DNA from: Desmodus rotundus
Lineage: Eukaryota; Chordata; Mammalia; Chiroptera; Phyllostomidae
Assembly (NCBI RefSeq): GCF_022682495.2
Contig: NC_071397.1
Coordinates: 13,855,082 to 13,919,081 of the forward strand
Direction of reading: 5' to 3'
DNA length: 64,000 nt
This document shows positions 12,001 through 22,285 of the stretch, in pieces (within the stretch, counting starts at the first letter, position 1; each line of letters starts with the position of its first letter). The notes below the pieces were generated by a model. The model did not search any database. It saw only the letters and a program-made list of their open reading frames with translations, and was not told the DNA's origin. Made by a program: the position numbers and the translations under genes.

Positions 12001-12215
12001 CCTGACTGGTGTGGCTCAGTTTGTTGTGTGTAGTTATGCAAAGTGAAAGGTCACTGGTTCGATTCCCAGTCAGTGCAAATGTCTGTCCTCGATTGGGGTG
12101 TGTCCAAGAGGCAACCAATCAATGTTTCTCTCCTTATCTTCCTCCTTCCCTTCCCCTTTCTCTCTCTTAAAAAAAAAACAAAACCAAGAACAAAAACTAA
12201 AAACAAAAACAAAAA
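12001..12215 (+). repeat. VES-type SINE, forward
   Basis: Starts with a tRNA-like head (CCTGACTGGTGTGGCTCAGT, including a box-A-like TGGCTCAG) and has a box-B-like GGTTCGATTCC at 12056-12066. It then shows the GAGGCAACCAATCAATGTTT core, a pyrimidine tract and an A-rich tail extended as (CAAAAA)n. It is the only forward-oriented full-length copy in the window. The layout is that of a pol III-transcribed bat SINE moved by L1 machinery. Confidence 0.9.
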
Positions 12216-12312
12216 CAAAAAAAGCTCTACAATTATAGTTCTGGATAATAAAATTCATTTCTATAGCTATTAAAATAGCACTGATTTTAACTTCTATACT
12301 TTTAAAATCCAC

Positions 12313-14037
12313 TCTAGTCTCTCTATTCTTTTCCATTAATTTATGTGCTTTTTTAAATGCTAGTACCATGCTGTCTTGCTTACTATGGCCTTATACTATA
12401 GTTTGATATTAGGTGGCATGATTCCTCCAACTTTATTCTTCTTCCTCAGGATCACTGTTGCTATTCAGGGCCTTTTCTGGTCCCATATATTTGTTCTAGG
12501 TCTGTGAACTATGTCATGGGACTCTTGATAGGAATTGTGTTGAATCTATAGATTGCTTTCGGTAGTATGGACATTTTAATGATGTTAATTCTCTTGCTAT
12601 CCAGGAACATGGTATGTGTTTCCACTTATTTGTATTTTGTTCAATTTCTTTCTTCAGAGTACAGGTTTTGGAGTACAGGTCTTTTATGTCCTTGATTAGG
12701 TTTGTTCCTAGGTATTTTATTCTTTTTGAAACAGAAATAAACCCACACCTTTACAGCCCATTAACATTTGACAGAGGATACAAGCACATACAATGGGCTA
12801 AAGATGGTTTATTCAATAAAGGGGTTGGGAAAATTAGACAGATACATGCAGAAAAGTGAAACTAGACCACCTTCTTACCCACACACAAGAGTTAATTCAA
12901 AATGGATCAAAGACTTGCTTGTTAGACCCCAAACCATAAAAATCCTAGAAGAGAATATGGGCAGCAAAATCTCAGACATTGCTCATAGCAATATTTTATC
13001 AGATAAATCTCTCAAGGCAAGGGAAATAAAAGAAAAAAATAAACAAATGGGACTACATCAAACTAAAAAATTTTTGCACAGCAAAGGAAAACATCAACAA
13101 ACTGAAAAGACAACCCGCAGAATGGGAGAGCATATTTGCCAATACATCTGATAAGGGGTTAATATCCAAAATTATAAAGAACTTACAAAACTCAACACCA
13201 AAAAAACAACCAACCAAATTAAACAATGGGCAAAGGACCTGAATAGACACTTTTCCAAAGAGGACATACAGATGGCCAACGGACATATGAAAGGATGTTC
13301 AATGTCACTAATCATTAGAGAAATGCAAATTAAAACCACAATGAGATATCATCTCACACTTATCAGAATGGCCATCATCAATAAATTAACAAACAATTGC
13401 TGTGAGGATATGGAGAAAGGGGAAGCCTTTTGCACTGTTGGTGGGAATGCAGACTGGTGCAGACACTGTGGAAAGCAGTATGGAGATACCTCAAAAAATT
13501 AAAAATGGATCTGCCTTTTGACCCAGCAATCCCACTTCTGGGAATATATCTGAAGGAACCCAAAACACTAATTCAAAAGTATATAGTGCCCCTATGTTTA
13601 CAGTCACCAAGATATGGAAGCAGCCCAAGTGTCCATCAGTAGATGAATGGATAAAACAACTATGGGACATTTACACAATGGAATATGACTTGGCCATTAA
13701 AAAGAAGAAAATTTCACCCTTTGCAACAGTATGAATGTACTTAGAGAACATTATGCTAAGTAAAATAAGCCAGTCAGAGAAAGTCAAATACCATGTAATT
13801 TCATTCATATGTGGAATCTAATGAACAAACTGAACTAATAAGCAAAACAGAAAGAAACTCATACAAAGCAGGATGACAGCTGAGGGGTGGTGGAGGGCCG
13901 GGGGTAGAGGGATGGAGCTTAAAGCAAAAAGGACTCGTAGACATGGACAACAGTGTGGTGATTTTGTGGGTGGAAAGGGAGCATAAGGGGACTAAATGGT
14001 AATTGAAAAATACAATAAATACAATAAAACTGAAATG
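12313..14037 (+). mobile_element. L1 with inverted 5' part (twin-priming form)
   Basis: Positions about 12313-12730 are ORF2 sequence in reverse orientation. From about 12730 to 14037 the element reads forward through the C-terminal part of ORF2 and the 3' UTR to an ACAATAAA tail. The inverted piece ends in the GGAACAGAATAGAGA region and the forward piece resumes at CAGAAATAAACCCACA, which is adjacent in L1, so this is one insertion with a 5' inversion. A weak target-site duplication is possible: AAAATCCAC at 12304-12312 and GAATCCCAC at 14042-14050. Confidence 0.85.
12730..13830 (+). pseudogene. L1 ORF2 C-terminal fragment
   Basis: ORF2p carries the endonuclease and reverse transcriptase of L1; only the region after the reverse transcriptase is present. 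Recognisable pieces are [20 protein letters not shown] (from about 13275), then [22 protein letters not shown] sequence near 13430 and PFDPAIPLLGIYLKEPKT near 13515-13575. These lie in different frames with stops between them, so the gene is broken by frameshifts. Confidence 0.85.
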
Positions 14038-15159
14038 AAAAGAATCCCACGCTATATAACTTAATATGTTATTGATTTTTAGGGCTACAAAAATTTTATT
14101 TTAAATAAAAATGCTACTATATTTTATTTTTCAAATACATTAAAATCAAAGTTATAAACAAAAAAAACCTGGTAAAAGTTGAGGAATTATTACTAGCTCT
14201 ATGAAACATAAAAACATAGGCTTTATTTTTCTGGAAGTTTTTAATTCAGTGCTATTTCCTGAACTTTGCAGAAGGAGATTTGGGGGATCAAAATCATGCT
14301 TAGTAGGGTTTGTAAGTGCAAGCAACAGTACTAATGATACTAGCCTTTGACCTGCAGCATCGCAGTGCAGGAGTTAAGGTGGAGATGACTCGTGAACAAT
14401 GGAGTATATCCCTCTCCGTGTCCCTGGAAGGAAAGCTATTTGGGAGTACAGTGACCCTGAATTCACTCACCATGAATTTCCAGTCTGTTAGTGTGCTGTA
14501 AGGAGGGGGCTTCTGAGTTAGATTAATGGGAATTTTTATATTGAGAATTTGGAGCAGATGGCCGTGCTGGGAAGCGGCTTGCACTCGGCCCTATAGACAG
14601 GTTAGGCTTGTTGCGACACACAGGCTTATGAAGGTGTGAGGAAAGTTATATACAGTTTAGCTCTTTAAAGACCCACGAGCTTACGTTCCAAAACGAAGTT
14701 GTTATTTCCCAACTAGAAGCGTGTGTTGTATAAAATGTGTTATGTTATGGAATGTGTCAGGTTATATGTGTTATGGCACATTAATTTGGGTCGGAAGAAC
14801 AGCTGGTTTAAACAGAGTTAAAGAGGCTAACTGGCTTCTCAGAACTGGCTATCACAATGGGCTCTGTGCCTCATGAGAGGGAACCTATCAATAGTCTTTC
14901 CCAATAATTAGTAAGCTCAGAACCCTTCTGAACCATTTAACTGATCTACCACAAATAATCATTTCAAAAACACTGATTCGGATTAGTGAAGAAAACAACG
15001 ATTTTTCCTTCTATATCAGATAAACTCTAGATAGCAAGTAATTGTAAAATTAGGTGTGAAACCTAGATGGATCTAAATCACCACATTTCTTAATTTGAAA
15101 ATAAAGAAATGGAGTGAGGTAAGTTGAGTTAATCAAATGTCAACATTGAGATAGTTTGT
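14038..15159. other. No gene or assigned repeat
   Basis: AT-rich flanks surround a moderately G+C-rich block at about 14290-14640 with open frames of 94 codons (reverse) and 61 codons (forward). No conserved motif was recognised. An old retroelement fragment is possible. Confidence 0.4.
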
Positions 15160-15275
15160 ATACTATTGATGGTTAAGTGGATAAAGAAAATTATATATAC
15201 ACACTCACACACACACACACACACACACACACTAGAATGTTATTCAGCCATAAAAAGAAGGGAACAGAGAAGTGG
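15160..15275 (+). repeat. Small L1M fragment with expanded (CA)n
   Basis: GGTTAAGTGGATAAAGAAAA leads into a CA run (15199-15232), followed by AGAATGTTATTCAGCCATAA. This is the L1 3' stretch in which a short ACACAC motif commonly expands into a microsatellite. Confidence 0.75.
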
Positions 15276-16269
15276 AAGGAAAATCACAAGCATGTCTCTT
15301 CATAGTAGCTAAAAGTAAAAAAAGCCTTTCAAAAAATAAGTGACACCAGTGTTGAATGATACTAAGAAATGATTAGGATAAAGACTGACAAATTTCTTTA
15401 AAAATTAGATCACTGCCAAGCAAGCTAGGGACTAAAGTAAAGGGCTAGGAGAACAACTAGACATTAAACTGGTGTAAATTCCTAAAAATACCCTCATTAC
15501 TCTGAGAGAAATCTGGCTTTAAGTTAATATGTAATAAAAATGTTTTTCCTTAAGTTCTGGTGATAAGATTATGGGAAAGCTAAAATCTAATATCGTCAAA
15601 ATTATTAAATTATAGGTAAGTTTTACTTGAAAATGTGCTTCAATAATATGTAATTTACTGTTCTATATTTACTTTATTAAATTTATTTTCATTATTTGTT
15701 TAAGTAAACAAATAAGAACATTTCTACTCCTAATCACTTTTATTAAACTTCAAGCTCAAGTCACTGTCAGCCCTATGGACACGGTATATGCTGATAATAG
15801 AAAGTTCTTTTCTTGACTGTTGAATGTTGAATTACTAAACTGAAAAACAAAGTGGTGGCAAATATGTAACAGGACTAAAGGGTGGTTAAACATGGACTAG
15901 ATTCATTCTGTAGCCAGTTAGAAAGGAGAAAATAGTGACAGAAGACAATGGACGTTGTGAAAGTTTAGTTAAGAGAGGCTCAGTTTTCTGAAGAGAAGCT
16001 GAAACAGCTTCTAAAATTGTTGGTTTTGGATATTTAGACTCTCAAAACTTTCCTGAATTATACTGCTATGAAATATCCCCCCTTGAATTGTCAGTTCTGG
16101 TCAGTGAGTGAGCTAGCCCACAAAATATACTTAAAAATTTAAAAAAATTAATAATTTTGTTTTTCCTAATTGAGTGAAATGAGTCAAAGTGACCAGATCA
16201 AGGCTCTTGATCTGTTAAAAAACTTATTAAGTACATTATCACTTGTGACTTTTAATATCCTATCAAATC
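15276..16269. other. AT-rich background, nothing supported
   Basis: No open frame above 60 codons with content, and no repeat boundary that I can recognise. Confidence 0.5.
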
Positions 16270-16430
16270 GGAACCGTGTTTTGTTCTCTGTTTTAGATGA
16301 AGAAGTTAAGGCTCAAAGAAGTTAAATGGCTTGTCCCAGGATGCGTGTGTGTGTGTGTGTGTGTGTGTATAGAAATGGGGGAACAGCTGGGATTTGGACC
16401 CACATCTTTAGACAATTGGGTCCATGTTAA
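16270..16430 (+). repeat. MIR SINE with embedded (GT)n
   Basis: The MIR core is clear: GATGAAGAAGTTAAGGCTCA, then GTTAAATGGCTTGTCCCAGG, then after a GT microsatellite (16344-16368) CAGCTGGGATTTGGACCCAC. The microsatellite has replaced the usual CACACAGCTAG segment. MIR is an ancient tRNA-derived mammalian SINE. Confidence 0.85.
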
Positions 16431-16451
16431 GAAATGGCATTGAGTAGAAAC

Positions 16452-16590
16452 TACTGAGGATTTTAGCGTCTATATTCTTCAGCGATATTGGCCTATAGTT
16501 TTCTTTTGTTGTTGTATCTTTATCTGGTTTGGGGATCAGGATGATGCTGGCCTCATAAAATAAGTTTGGGAGCTGCCTAGAGGAGAACAT
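16452..16590 (-). pseudogene. L1 ORF2 reverse transcriptase fragment
   Basis: The reverse strand encodes [19 protein letters not shown] followed by [16 protein letters not shown], the conserved N-terminal part of the L1 reverse transcriptase domain. The catalytic FADD block lies further along the family sequence and is not present. The piece is about 45 codons of L1 homology and ends at the inversion junction. Confidence 0.9.
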
Positions 16591-16635
16591 AGCAGGAAAG
16601 TTTCAGATATCCCATGCAGCAATATTTTCACCGAT

Positions 16636-17440
16636 ATGTTCCCTAGAGCAAGGGATATAAAGAAAAGAATAAGCAAATGGGACTACATCAAATTAAAAAG
16701 CTTCTGCATGGCTAAAGAAAACATCATCAAAATGAGAAGGGAACCAACCATATGGGAAAACATATTTGCCAATGACACCTCAGACGAGGGTTTGATCTCC
16801 AGAATAAATAAAGAACTCACACAACTCCACATCAGGAAGATGAACAATCCAATTAAAAAATGGGCAAAAGATCTGAACAGATATTTCTCCAATGAAGACA
16901 TACAGAGGGCCCAAAGACATATGAAAGGATGTTCAGCATCAGTAGCCATCAGATAGATGCAAATTAAAACCACAATGAGATACCACTTCACACTGGTCAG
17001 AATGGTCATTAATAGATCAATAAATGACAAGTGCTCGCGAGGTTGTGGAGCAAAGGGAACCCTAGTGCACTGTTGGTGGGAATGCAGACTGGTGCAGCCA
17101 CTATGAAATACAGTATGGAATTTCCTCAAAAAACTAAAAATGGAACTGCCTTTTGACCCTGCAATTTCACTGCTGGGATTATATACCCTAAGAATCCTGA
17201 AATACCAATTCAAAAGAACCTATGCACCCCAATGTTCATTAGCAGCATTATTTACAATAGCCAAGTGCTGGAAACAGCCTACGTGCCCATCAGTAAATGA
17301 GTGGATCAAAAACCTGTGATACATTTACACAATGGAATACTACGCAGAAGAAAGGAAGAAGGAGCTCCTACCCCTTGGGACAGCATGGATGGATCTGGAG
17401 AGCATTATGCTAAGTGACATAAGCCAGGTTGTGAAAGGTA
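16636..17440 (+). pseudogene. L1 ORF2 C-terminal fragment
   Basis: An open stretch from 16636 to 16956 (106 codons) encodes [20 protein letters not shown], later [20 protein letters not shown] and [12 protein letters not shown], the region after the reverse transcriptase in L1 ORF2. It then hits a stop where the family continues with MQIKTTMRY. Further homology ([15 protein letters not shown], [15 protein letters not shown]) continues in broken frames to about 17440. Long reverse-strand frames here are shadows. Confidence 0.9.
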
Positions 17441-17884
17441 AAATACCATATGATCTCACCTATAAGTAGAACCTAATCAACAAAACAAACAAGCAAGCAA
17501 AATAGAACCAGAGACATGGAAATAAACAACAAACTGACAGTAATCAGAGGGGATGGGGGAGGGGGATAATGGAGGAAATAAGGTGAAAGGTCTTCAAGGA
17601 ATATGAATAAAGGACGCATGGATGAAGACAATGGGGAGGAGGATTGAATGTGGGAGTTGGGGGTGGGTAGGGCAGGGGAAGAGTAATGAGGGGAAATGGG
17701 GACAGCTATAATTGCACAACAATAAAAAGTAAACTCTATTGATACCCCCAAAAGAAAATACTGAAGAATCTAATCTTGTAAAAAACAAAAAAATGAATGA
17801 TCAATTAGAATAACAATTTTTAAGTAAATGACATGTGCAAATAACTTGAAAGTATTTTCTTGATAAAAGAAATTGGCTCTTTAA

Positions 17885-18115
17885 AAATTAAATTTTTTGT
17901 GTGACATTGGTCAATAGAATTATATAGGTTTCAAGTGTACAGCTCTATGATACATCATCTGTATATTGCATTGTGTCCACCACCTAAAGTCAAAATCTTC
18001 CATCACCATATATTTTAGGTCCTTTACCCTTTACTAACTCCTCTGCCCTCCTTCCTTCTGTAAACCACCATATTGTTGTCTTTGTCTATGAGTTTTTGTT
18101 CATTTTGAACTGACA
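17885..18115 (-). mobile_element. L1 3' UTR fragment
   Basis: Plus strand shows the antisense L1 3' landmarks GTGTGACATTGGTCAATAGA, GGTTTCAAGTGTACAGCTCT and TGTGTCCACCACCTAAAGTC. It belongs to the same general family as 4980-5385. Confidence 0.8.
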
Positions 18116-18729
18116 TTTTATAATCATGGTTGCATTGATAACTTGCTTTATAACTCTCTTTGTTTTCATAGACTTCAAAAGCTAAAAATGTGAGGGCACT
18201 TTAGTCTGAATTATTTCAGATTTAGTGGCTAAAAACTAGAAGAATTTTTCCTGTCCACAGAGAAATATCATATTCTTCCCCCTCCACCATGTTTAAGTGC
18301 TGCAGGGAAATTAAAAGGAAAAAAACACCAACAACTTTGCCCTTCATCTTACTCTTCTGTCAGGAACACAGCAGCAGAGAAGATGTTGAAAGTCATATTC
18401 AGCATTTTAGGAGGAAAATTTGTCAGCTGCTAACTGTGGGGAGCAATGGTAGGGCTTGAAATTTGGCAAAATCAAGACTTAGACATTTGCTGTGAATTTT
18501 CCCAGAGTTGAGTCAGGAGATGGGAGGCTTCCACAGGGCAAAAAGATGGCAAATCCATCCCAAATGGTCGGTCATGCTGTCTCATGACTTACAGAGTTTA
18601 ACGTAACTCTGACTTTTAGCATGAAAGTAGTTCAAGGTCTGTTGAGTGGGGAACAAAGGATCATAAAACATGATGTTCACTCTGTGAATTTATTTCATTT
18701 TATTATATATGTATAGGTATGGGCACATT

Positions 18730-18787
<58 letters not shown>

Positions 18788-19019
18788 ACAATGGATTTCC
18801 AGACAGAAGGGTGAAGATGAAAGTTAATCGTGGTGCCTATGGAGTGGAGTTGAAGAATAGGGGATATGATTTCTACTTTTTTTCTGTTGTCTATCAGTTG
18901 TTTCTGAGTTTCTTTGCAACTAACATTTACTACGCATGAAATATTGTACATTATTGTTTAAGTTATTAATGAGCTATATTAGCTACAAAGGGATGTGCAC
19001 CCTTATCTGACATTTGTAT
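18116..19019. other. No gene; contains an (AG)n run
   Basis: Unassigned AT-rich sequence. The only structured part is the microsatellite listed separately. Open frames of 76-82 codons that cross it are produced by the simple repeat. Confidence 0.5.
18739..18784. repeat. (AG)n microsatellite
   Basis: About 23 uninterrupted AG units preceded by a T run. The AGAGAG tract and T-rich flank could be what remains of a reverse-strand VES SINE tail, but no SINE head is present. Confidence 0.95.
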
Positions 19020-19469
19020 CATCAGAGTCCCAGAGAAGAAAGAGTGGGACTGAACATGTACTCAAAGAAATAATGCCTCAAAAGTCCCCAAATTTGGCAA
19101 AATACATAAACCTAAAGGTTCAGGAAACTGAGTGCAGATAAGATAAATTCAAAGAAATCCATACCAAATTACATCATTGTCAAGCTTCTGACTAAAGGCA
19201 AAGAAAAGAAAATGAAATCAGAGAGAGGGAAATGACACCTTGCCTATATATGGGAGAACCAATTTGAATAACAGAAGATTCTCACCAGAACCCATGGAGT
19301 CCCAAAGAAAGCAGCACAGTATTTTTCATTGCTGAAAGAGAACTGTCAACCTGGAACTCTCCATTCAGTGAAAATAACCTTTTGGAATGAAGAAGAAATT
19401 AAAATATTTTCAGAAGAAGAAATACAAAGAGAATTTATTGTCAACAGACTACCTTGAAAAGAATGACTA
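19020..19469 (+). mobile_element. HAL1 (half-L1) fossil, left part
   Basis: Shows the HAL1/L1-ORF1-type landmarks AACTGTCAACCTGGAACTCT, then CAGTGAAAATAACCTTTTGG, ATTTTCAGAAGAAGAAATAC and AGAATTTATTGTCAACAGAC. The element is cut at 19470 by an L1 and resumes at 21217. Confidence 0.65.
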
Positions 19470-21216
19470 TTTCACAACACCATTTATTGAATAGACTATC
19501 TTTACCCCACGGTATGTTTTTACCTCCTTTGTCAAATATTGGCTATAGAATTGCTCTATTATGCTCTACTGATCTGTATGTGTGGTTTTATGCCAGTACC
19601 ATGCTATTTTGATTACTACGGCCTTGTAGTATAGTTTGAGATCAGGCATCAGGATTCCTCCAACTTTATTCATCTTTCTCAAGATTGCTGTGGCTATTTG
19701 AGGTCTTTTGTATTTCCATATAAATTTTTGGAATATTTGTTTTAGTTCTGTGAAATATGCCATTGGTATCTTGATAAGACTTGCATTGAATATATAGATT
19801 ACTTTGGGTATTATAGTCATTTTTCTTCTATCCATGAACATAGTATATGCTTCCAATTTTTTGTGTCTTTTTCAATTTCTTTCTTCAGTGTCTTATACTT
19901 TTCTATGTATAGGTCTTTTACTACCGTGGTGAAATTTATTCCTAGGTATTTTATTTTTTGAAGCAATTGTAAATGGGATTGTTTTCTTAGTTTTCCTTTC
20001 TGATAGCTCATTATTGGTGTGTAAAAATGCAACTGATTTCTAAGTATTTGTTTTGTATCCTGCTACTTTACTGAATTTATTTATCAGTTCTAGTAATTTT
20101 TTGGTGGAATCTTTAGGGTTCTTTATATACAGTATCATGTCATCTGTAAATAATGACAGTTTTACTTCTTCCTCTCCAGTTTGAATACCTTATATATCTT
20201 CTTTTTGTCGGATTGCTAAGGAACTTAGAAAACTCAAAACCAAAAAACCAAACAATCCAATTAAGAAACAGGCAAAGGACCTGAATAGACACTTCTCCGA
20301 AGAAGACATACAGATGGCCAATATGAAAGGATGCTCAGTGTCACTAATCATCAGAGAGATGCAAATTAAAGCCACAGGGAGATATCTCCTCACACCTGTC
20401 AGAATGGTTATCATCAATAAATCAACAAACAAGTGTTGGTGAGGATGTGGAGAAAGGGGAACCATTTTGCACTGTTGGTGGGAATGCAGGCTGGTGCAGA
20501 CACTGTGGAAAGCAGTATGGAGTTACCTCAAAAAAGTAAAAAAAAATGAAACTTCCTTTTGACCCAGCAATTCTACTTCTGGGACTATATCCAAAGAAAC
20601 GTGAAGCAGTAATTCAAAAGAATATATGCATCCTATGTTCATTGCAGCAGTATTTAGAGTGACCAAGATTTGAAATCAGCCCAAGTGCCCATTAGCAGAC
20701 GAGTGAAGAGAAAAGCTGTGGCACATTTATACAATGGAACACTACACAGCTTTATAAAAGAAAGAAATCTTACTTTTTGTGACAGTGTGGATGGACCTGG
20801 AAGTATTATGCTTAGTGTAATAACCCCGTCAGTGAAGGACAAGTACCATATAATTTAACTTATATGTGGAATCTAATGAACAAAATAAACTAACAGAGTG
20901 GAGACAGAGTCATGGATACAGAGAACCAACTGACAGCTATCAGAGGGTAAGGGACTGGGGTGGTTGAGAAGGATGAATGAATTAAGCAAAGAAAAAAAGA
21001 AAGATCATGGACACAGGCAACAGTATGGTGGTAGGTATGGAAGGTAGAGGAAGTTAAAGGGAGGATTAATGGTGATGAAAGGAGATTTGATGGGGTGGTA
21101 AACACACAATACAATATATAGAAGTTGTACTGCAGAACTGTATACCTAAAACCTATATAATTGTGTTAACCAATGTCAACTGAATAAATTCATTTAAAAA
21201 TAATAATAAAAAAATA
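19470..21216 (+). mobile_element. L1 with inverted 5' part inside HAL1
   Basis: About 19470-20218 is ORF2 in reverse orientation; about 20219-21216 is forward ORF2 C-terminus plus 3' UTR ending in an A-rich tail. The flanks carry a near-identical duplication: GAAAAGAATGACTA at 19456-19469 and AAAAAATGACTA at 21217-21228. HAL1 sequence continues on both sides, which supports a single insertion with a 5' inversion. Confidence 0.85.
19566..20032 (-). pseudogene. L1 ORF2 fragment in inverted 5' part
   Basis: The reverse strand encodes, in two frames, YLGINFTTVVKDLYIEKYKT and [20 protein letters not shown] (about 20032-19820), then [20 protein letters not shown] and [20 protein letters not shown] (about 19820-19570). 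This is the region after the L1 reverse transcriptase. A frameshift separates the two halves. Confidence 0.9.
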
Positions 21217-21500
21217 AAAAAATGACTACAGGATTTATTTTAAAGACAAAGGAAATTATAAAAGCAGCAATCTTGGAATATTAAAAATGAAGAAAAGTAA
21301 TAAAAAGAATAAAAATATGGGTAAATATTTTTTCTTTACCTCTTGAGTTTTCTAAATTAGGTGTGGTGGTTGAAGCAAAATTTTAACACTGTAGGATGTG
21401 GTTGTAAATGTATGTAGAGAAAACATTTAAGATAATTATATAGTAACTGTAATGGGAGATAAAGGGAAGTAGATTTGTAACTTCACTCAAGTGATAAAAA
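21217..21500 (+). mobile_element. HAL1 fossil, right part
   Basis: Continues the HAL1 of 19020-19469 with ATATGGGTAAATATTTTTTC, a GTAGGATGTGGTTGTAAATG stretch and ATGGGAGATAAAGGGAAG, matching the remembered downstream order of HAL1. Assignment is from memory only. Confidence 0.55.
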
Positions 21501-21785
21501 AAATAACAACAAAGGTACTACCCCCAAGATGTGTGTTCAGCAAGGACACGGTAAACAGAAAATACCAACTGGATTTTTATATATGAGCATTAAACATGTG
21601 AACACAAATTTCTGCAGGTTTAGAAGCGTTGGGATCCAGTTTCTGATTTAGATAATATTACAGGAATACAGATCCCTCTATCATTAAGGAATCTTAGCAG
21701 CAGCCTTGCGTGACTTTATTCTTAGAGGCTAATTGGTGTTCCAAATTCATTTTATGTCGTGGGTAGGTTTCCTACCTAGAGAGGG

Positions 21786-21957
21786 TTGCTGGATAAAATA
21801 CAGGTCCCCCAGTTAAATCTGAATTTTAGATAAACAGTGCGTACTATTTTTAATGTAAGTGTGTACCAAAAATTGCATGGGACATACTTATACTTAAAAA
21901 AGTCATGTTTCTTCTGAAATTCAAACTTAACTGGGTGCCCTGTATTTTATTTGCTAA
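21786..21957. mobile_element. Palindromic MITE
   Basis: The two halves are inverted copies. The left half reads TGGATAAAATACAGG, CAGTTAAATCTGAATTTTAG, GTAAGTGTGTACCAA; the right half reads GGGACATACTTATAC, CTGAAATTCAAACTTAACTG, CCTGTATTTTATTTGCT. The whole would fold into a ~170-bp hairpin. It matches a known class of palindromic mammalian DNA-transposon MITE; I do not give the family name because I cannot verify it. Confidence 0.85.
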
Positions 21958-22124
21958 ATCTTATGGCCTTATACTGAGAACTTTCCTTATAATTTGTTAC
22001 ACCTTTAAAATGTAGGTGTAAACATATAGTATATCCCTAAGTTGTTAACCACGGCCCTATCTAATCATACTGACTTTTCTGTACACTCTACTTCATTTAC
22101 TCAAGTATGCCTTTCACAGAGAGG

Positions 22125-22285
22125 TCTAGACCACCTATAAGGAATCTTGTGGAGAAGTGATCGTTAAAAATTGTGTCTTGGAATTCTGAGATTGAATCAA
22201 TCCCAGCAATTTGCGTTTCAAAAAGCACCAAGGATAATTTTTATGCACACGTCAAATGGAGACTGATTGTATCAAAGAGATGCAA
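22125..22285 (+). mobile_element. Probable MER5-like hAT MITE fragment
   Basis: The order GAATTCTGAGATTGAATCAA, CAGCAATTTGCGTTTC and GATAATTTTTATGCACAC resembles the body of the MER5/MER20/MER58 group of nonautonomous hAT elements. Terminal repeats are too decayed to place the ends. Confidence 0.45.

Larger units (their letters stand above)
16452..17735 (+). mobile_element. L1 with inverted RT fragment and forward 3' end
   Basis: Positions about 16452-16592 carry ORF2 reverse-transcriptase sequence in reverse orientation. From about 16593 the element reads forward from near the C-terminal third of ORF2 through the G-rich 3' UTR to ACAATAAAAAG. Unlike the copy at 12313-14037, the two pieces are far apart in the L1 map, so this is either a twin-priming inversion with a large deletion or two separate insertions. 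No clear target-site duplication was found. Confidence 0.75.

Noticed and set aside
16683..17213. 176-codon reverse open frame, the longest in the window
   Set aside because: It is the antisense shadow of L1 ORF2 read forward at 16636-17440.
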